NCBI GenBank assembly: GCA_937892925.1
Contig: CALBHX010000079.1
Span: forward strand, 1 to 8,661
Direction of reading: 5' to 3'
Source: an uncultured Lentisphaeraceae bacterium
GTDB lineage: Bacteria > Verrucomicrobiota > Kiritimatiellia > RFP12 > DVOR01
DNA length: 8,661 nucleotides
Shown: positions 6,030-8,661 of the stretch, piece by piece
Layout of the letters: the number at the start of each line of letters is the position of its first letter
How positions within the stretch are numbered: position 1 is the stretch's first letter
Notes under the pieces: model-generated
What the model saw: the letters and a program-made list of their open reading frames with translations, nothing else
What the model was told of the DNA's origin: nothing
The model's database searches: none
Translations under genes and position numbers: made by a program

Positions 6030-7209
6030 GATTCAGCGGTCCTTCTGCTAACAATTGGCGACAAAGTTGCCAACACTCATACTGCATCCGCGGAACATGA
6101 AAACACCCCTTATATAGATTCCCCTTGATATCCGAACACACACGGCCGTCACGTGCAAGATAGCCAAACCATTCACCATATTCACGGTCTGGGAAATGAG
6201 CCTGCGTCCAATCATGCGCCAACGTGTGCATCCTAGCATACTTCTCATCCCCTGTCAGCTGATAAGCAAGTAGTGTCGCAATACATACTTCATTGTGCGG
6301 CCACCAAAACTTCATATCCTGCCAATATTCACTCACGGGATGATTATAGACATCGCGATAGTACAAAATCCCACCATACTCTTTGTCCCAACCGCGTTCC
6401 CACGACCAGTCCAACATATCCAAACCAATACGAATATAATCCAATCGGCCACGCATCTTTCCCTCGTTCATAATAAACCAAGAGCCTTCAATAGCATGCC
6501 CCGGATTAAGCGTCCTGGCATCAATATGATCAATAATACTACCATCCGGCGCAACCGTCTCCATCACACAACGAATTTCGGGTTTCAAGTGATACTTAAC
6601 AATATCTGTAATCGCACAATCAATCCGGTCATTCGCCTCCTCATAACCAATACTTTCGCGCAACCGTTGACAAGTTACAATATTAATCATTGGGTGTCCT
6701 AATCCGCGTGTAGGGCGAACATCCGTAAATTTCTGCGGATAATCCACATGATCTCCATATAGTCGATACGTCTTACGAGCCAACTCCGCATACTCATCAG
6801 ATCCTGTCAAGCGTGCATACTCCCCATACGCAATAGATGCAAAACTCTCAGAGAATGCGTACCGACGCTTACGAATAGGCTCACCTCGACGCGTCATATG
6901 AAAATACATTCGACCATCTGTTGGGTCATAACAATACTTCCTTAAAAACTCCAATGTTCCCCTAGCCGCCTGTTCCCACTCACTTCGCCGTTCAACATGA
7001 TTACACAAAAAACCTAACGTCCATGCAAAACGCCCCTGTTGCCACACACCCTTATCATCGTCAATACGATTACCCTGACGATCCACCCCAGTCATGATTC
7101 CACCGTATTCACGATCCAATCCATGCTCCATCCAGAAGGGAATCACATCGCACAAAAGACCGTTTTTATACGTACTTTCCAACTTTTTTAAACGTTCCGT
7201 ACTTAACAT
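6022..7209 (-). CDS. N-acylglucosamine 2-epimerase (AGE fold; ManNAc to GlcNAc)
   Basis: AGE-family enzymes interconvert N-acetylmannosamine and N-acetylglucosamine using an (alpha/alpha)6 barrel. The 395-residue product has the expected length and the key residues in order: QQGRFAW with Arg60, GHPM (171-174), NPGHAIEGSW with His238, WWPHNE with His305 and Glu307, and KGCFHVPRM with His371. As I recall, these match the Arg/His/Glu/His set essential in cyanobacterial AGE. The N-terminal GLDREYGGIMTGVDRQG (30-46) is also typical. Directly downstream of nanA, it should act on the ManNAc released there, as the AGE-type NanE of Bacteroides does; this is a different fold from E. coli NanE (ManNAc-6-P epimerase), so I give no symbol. 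I chose ATG 7209 because AGGTGA ends five bases before it; a GTG at 7218 would sit on that site. Related sugar epimerases (cellobiose 2-epimerase) are the main alternative, made less likely by nanA. Confidence 0.92.
   Translation of the reverse strand: MLSTERLKKLESTYKNGLLCDVIPFWMEHGLDREYGGIMTGVDRQGNRIDDDKGVWQQGRFAWTLGFLCNHVERRSEWEQAARGTLEFLRKYCYDPTDGRMYFHMTRRGEPIRKRRYAFSESFASIAYGEYARLTGSDEYAELARKTYRLYGDHVDYPQKFTDVRPTRGLGHPMINIVTCQRLRESIGYEEANDRIDCAITDIVKYHLKPEIRCVMETVAPDGSIIDHIDARTLNPGHAIEGSWFIMNEGKMRGRLDYIRIGLDMLDWSWERGWDKEYGGILYYRDVYNHPVSEYWQDMKFWWPHNEVCIATLLAYQLTGDEKYARMHTLAHDWTQAHFPDREYGEWFGYLARDGRVCSDIKGNLYKGCFHVPRMQYECWQLCRQLLAEGPLNLV
6040..6046 (-). promoter_or_regulatory. Ribosome binding site for the TTG start of the GtrA gene
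   Basis: On the minus strand AGAAGGA lies ten bases before TTG 6029, inside the last codons of the epimerase gene. It is the main support for a non-ATG start. Confidence 0.6.
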
Positions 7210-7214
7210 CACAT

Positions 7215-7220
7215 TCACCT
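7215..7220 (-). promoter_or_regulatory. Ribosome binding site that fixes the epimerase start
   Basis: On the minus strand AGGTGA ends five bases before ATG 7209. The upstream GTG at 7218 overlaps this site and is therefore unlikely to be the start. Confidence 0.65.
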
Positions 7221-7231
7221 ATTTTGCATCT

Positions 7232-7262
7232 AAAAAAACTGCCCGGCATAAAATACCGGGCA
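7232..7262 (-). terminator. Intrinsic terminator between nanA and the epimerase gene
   Basis: On the minus strand the arms TGCCCGG (7262-7256) and CCGGGCA (7246-7240) pair perfectly over seven GC-rich base pairs around a nine-base AT-rich loop. One base later comes a run of seven T (7238-7232). It follows the nanA stop by about 20 bases. A second weak stem (TAAAGG/CCTTTA, 7269-7285) overlaps the nanA stop. The terminator would cut transcription after nanA, leaving a reduced read-through for the epimerase and gtrA unless they have their own promoter, which I cannot find in the 73-base gap. Confidence 0.85.
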
Positions 7263-7282
7263 TAAACTTAAAGGAAAACCCT

Positions 7283-8173
7283 TTATTCCGCCAAAATAGC
7301 GGCTACCGTATCTGCACAGTCCTTGCGTTGTTCAGCAGTCAAACACGTCAGTGGCGGGCGTACTACAGGCATATCCAATCCATGAATCGCCATCATCGCC
7401 TTGCCGCCAGCCACACCACCATACTTCACAAGCAAGTCCACTATCTTACAAACCTTTGCCATTCCACGGTCAATAGCAGCCTGATCCGCACGCTTGTAAG
7501 CCTCCCAGATTCCGTAATATAGGGGGGCGGCATAGTTATAAGTCGACCCAATTGCGGACTTTGCACCACAAGCCAACGCACCAGCGAACCATTCGTCAAT
7601 TCCCCACGTGATATCATATTTTCCACCACATGCACGAAGGCAACGTTGGAACATGTACAAGTCAGGGTAATTAAACTTGATACCGGCTAATTGAGAAATA
7701 CGCCCATCCGCCTTAATCAGGAATTGCTCCATATCAAACGTAACACCGCTCATCCCCGTGTGATAGTAATAAAAAGGTAATTCTGGAGCCGCAACAAGAA
7801 CAGCATTAATGTAATCAATCAGAGCATCAATACTTCCTGGCTTAAAAAAGTTTGGAGGGACAATACTTGTTGCATCCAATCCAACTTCCTGCGCATATCC
7901 AGCCAATTCACGCGCATCCGTGATCGAAAGTGCCCCGACATGGGCGATCAAGAACAACTTTCCGCGAGCCGCATCCACCCACGCCTTCATCACACGTTTA
8001 CGCTCTTCAACCGAGCAGCAAATCCCCTCCCCGGTCGTACCACAAATATAAGCTCCTATAACCTTCTGTTTTAATAACGTTTCTACCTGCTTCGGGATCA
8101 ATTCCAAATTGACACTCCCATCCATGGTAAAAGGCGTATGGGGTGCTGCAATCAGACCTTCCAACTTTCTCAT
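7283..8173 (-). CDS. nanA: N-acetylneuraminate lyase (sialate aldolase)
   Basis: The enzyme cleaves N-acetylneuraminate to ManNAc and pyruvate through a Schiff base, first step of cytosolic sialic acid breakdown. At 296 residues it has the normal length of the NAL/DHDPS TIM-barrel family. Lys166 in AGIKFNYPDLY is the Schiff-base lysine (E. coli Lys165), and Tyr137 in FYYYHTG is the catalytic tyrosine. GTTGEG (45-50) binds the pyruvate carboxylate; most sialate lyases have GSTGE, and Thr here is the DapA-like choice. GIDEWFAGALACGAKSAIGS plus TYN (191-213) matches the sialate-lyase substrate loop (G-x-DE, GSTYN) and argues against DapA. ATG 8173 has AAGGGA eight bases upstream (8182-8187) and a promoter beyond that. 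It is followed by a terminator and then by the epimerase that uses its product. Functional assignment is strong through both motifs and neighbour. Confidence 0.93.
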   Translation of the reverse strand: MRKLEGLIAAPHTPFTMDGSVNLELIPKQVETLLKQKVIGAYICGTTGEGICCSVEERKRVMKAWVDAARGKLFLIAHVGALSITDARELAGYAQEVGLDATSIVPPNFFKPGSIDALIDYINAVLVAAPELPFYYYHTGMSGVTFDMEQFLIKADGRISQLAGIKFNYPDLYMFQRCLRACGGKYDITWGIDEWFAGALACGAKSAIGSTYNYAAPLYYGIWEAYKRADQAAIDRGMAKVCKIVDLLVKYGGVAGGKAMMAIHGLDMPVVRPPLTCLTAEQRKDCADTVAAILAE

Positions 8174-8206
8174 AACTACATTCCCTTCTGTCTGTACGAC
8201 GAACCT

Positions 8207-8235
8207 ATTATGCCTAAATCAATCATAACTCGCAA
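8207..8235 (-). promoter_or_regulatory. Sigma70-type promoter of the nan operon
   Basis: On the minus strand TTGCGA (8235-8230, four of six to consensus) and CATAAT (8212-8207, five of six) are 17 bases apart. Transcription would start near 8200, giving a leader of about 27 bases that contains the AAGGGA ribosome site of nanA. Predicted by eye. Confidence 0.6.
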
Positions 8236-8249
8236 CATCCAAGCTCATA

Positions 8250-8274
8250 GTGTCAATCTATCGCAGATTAACAC
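8250..8274. promoter_or_regulatory. Inverted repeat upstream of the nan promoter, candidate operator
   Basis: On the minus strand GTGTTAATC and GATTGACAC are inverted 9-base arms with one mismatch (T-G wobble in RNA) around a seven-base spacer. It ends 14 bases upstream of the -35 box, a position that suits an activator. It could also be a weak hairpin after glgP, but no T-run follows. Confidence 0.4.
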
Positions 8275-8291
8275 CACGGGCATCGAACAGG

Positions 8292-8661
8292 TCATTTAGC
8301 TAGAAACGGCTCTAAATGCCAAATGTCTCTTGCATATTCCGAGATCGTTCGATCACTTGAAAATTTTCCTGCAGAAGCTACATTCATCAACGAAGCCGCA
8401 TTCCACGCCTTAGGATCTCGATAACGAGCTTCTACACGATCTTGTGCTCGAATATAATCTGGCAAATCTTTCAAAAGCATGTAATAATCGTTGTAGTCCA
8501 ACAAATTCTTAAGAATCGGTTCAAACAGTCCTGGCGTCATCAACGAGAAAACATTTCGACGAATCATATCCAACGCCCGATGAATTTCCGGATTACTCTC
8601 GTAAATCGCACGCGAATTGTAAGTTGGACGCAACTTTTCAACCTCTTCTGTCTTCAAACCA
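8292..8661 (-). CDS. glgP: Glycogen/alpha-glucan phosphorylase, C-terminal part only
   Basis: This is the last 122 residues of a protein whose 5' part lies beyond the right edge. Glycogen phosphorylase uses phosphate and pyridoxal phosphate to release glucose-1-phosphate from alpha-1,4-glucans. The visible end carries the family C-terminal signature: DYIRAQDRVEARYRDPKAW, then SLMNVASAGKFSSDRTISEY and ARDIWHLEP. The beginning GLKTEEVEKLR fits the usual FGL-x-x-x-EV. A TTG at 8657 is an internal Leu codon, not a start, because the preceding codons remain in frame with the family. The PLP lysine and catalytic residues are outside the window. It points the same way as nanA but is separated by 118 bases holding the nan promoter, so it is probably a separate unit. 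Confidence 0.95.
   Translation of the reverse strand, partial: GLKTEEVEKLRPTYNSRAIYESNPEIHRALDMIRRNVFSLMTPGLFEPILKNLLDYNDYYMLLKDLPDYIRAQDRVEARYRDPKAWNAASLMNVASAGKFSSDRTISEYARDIWHLEPFLAK

Noticed and set aside
6295..6702. Plus-strand open frame of 135 codons within the epimerase gene
   Set aside because: It is antisense to a conserved enzyme and has no ribosome site or recognisable motif; long antisense frames are favoured here by the strand skew.
8250..8274. Intrinsic terminator for glgP
   Set aside because: The arms are AT-rich with one wobble and no T-run follows on the minus strand; treated as an operator candidate.
8292..8657. A complete small gene of 121 codons starting at TTG 8657
   Set aside because: The sequence is the C-terminal end of glycogen phosphorylase, and the frame continues open to the window edge.

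Overview
The window looks like chromosomal DNA from a Gram-negative-type bacterium of moderate GC. It has peptidoglycan synthesis, YejB/YejE-like peptide permeases, bacterial code 11 with ATG, TTG and probably non-ATG starts, and tightly packed genes with short overlaps. No rRNA, tRNA, CRISPR array, insertion sequence or phage gene is visible. The gene content (Bacteroides-style sialate lyase plus AGE-fold epimerase, a BspA-type leucine-rich repeat protein, a SEDS protein with an NPSEL motif) would fit a host- or glycan-associated lineage such as Bacteroidota or the PVC group (Verrucomicrobiota/Kiritimatiellota/Lentisphaerota). That placement is a guess; the sequence holds no phylogenetic marker good enough to settle it.

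Layout. (1) Positions 1-3243, minus strand: an operon of oppB-like permease, oppC-like permease and a SEDS (FtsW/RodA) peptidoglycan glycosyltransferase. Each junction is a 4-base ATGA overlap, and the SEDS gene runs off the left edge. (2) Positions 3244-3407: a divergent intergenic region with an extended -10 promoter for the plus-strand genes. (3) Positions 3408-5520, plus strand: pdxA (vitamin B6 synthesis), a small membrane-anchored protein that looks like a BspA-type LRR domain, and rsmD (16S rRNA m2G966 methyltransferase). (4) Positions 5574-8173, minus strand: nanA (sialate lyase), an AGE-fold N-acylglucosamine 2-epimerase and a GtrA-family membrane protein. A promoter lies upstream of nanA, and an intrinsic terminator sits between nanA and the epimerase. 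(5) Positions 8292-8661, minus strand: the C-terminal end of glycogen phosphorylase, entering from the right edge.

How the genes work together. NanA splits N-acetylneuraminate into pyruvate and N-acetylmannosamine (ManNAc), and the AGE epimerase turns ManNAc into N-acetylglucosamine. This is the unphosphorylated route known from Bacteroides NanL/NanE. A GlcNAc kinase, deacetylase/deaminase, sialidase and sialate transporter would be expected elsewhere. The permease pair has no ATPase or binding protein in the window and is translationally coupled to a cell-wall polymerase, which hints at a link between peptide uptake or murein-peptide recycling and wall synthesis. The plus-strand cluster mixes housekeeping genes with one unusual surface-type protein.

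No wholly new system is evident. The most interesting points are the permease-SEDS coupling, the LRR mini-protein between pdxA and rsmD, the possible leaderless pdxA transcript, the attenuator-like terminator inside the nan operon, and the GC-rich palindromes inside pdxA and rsmD.
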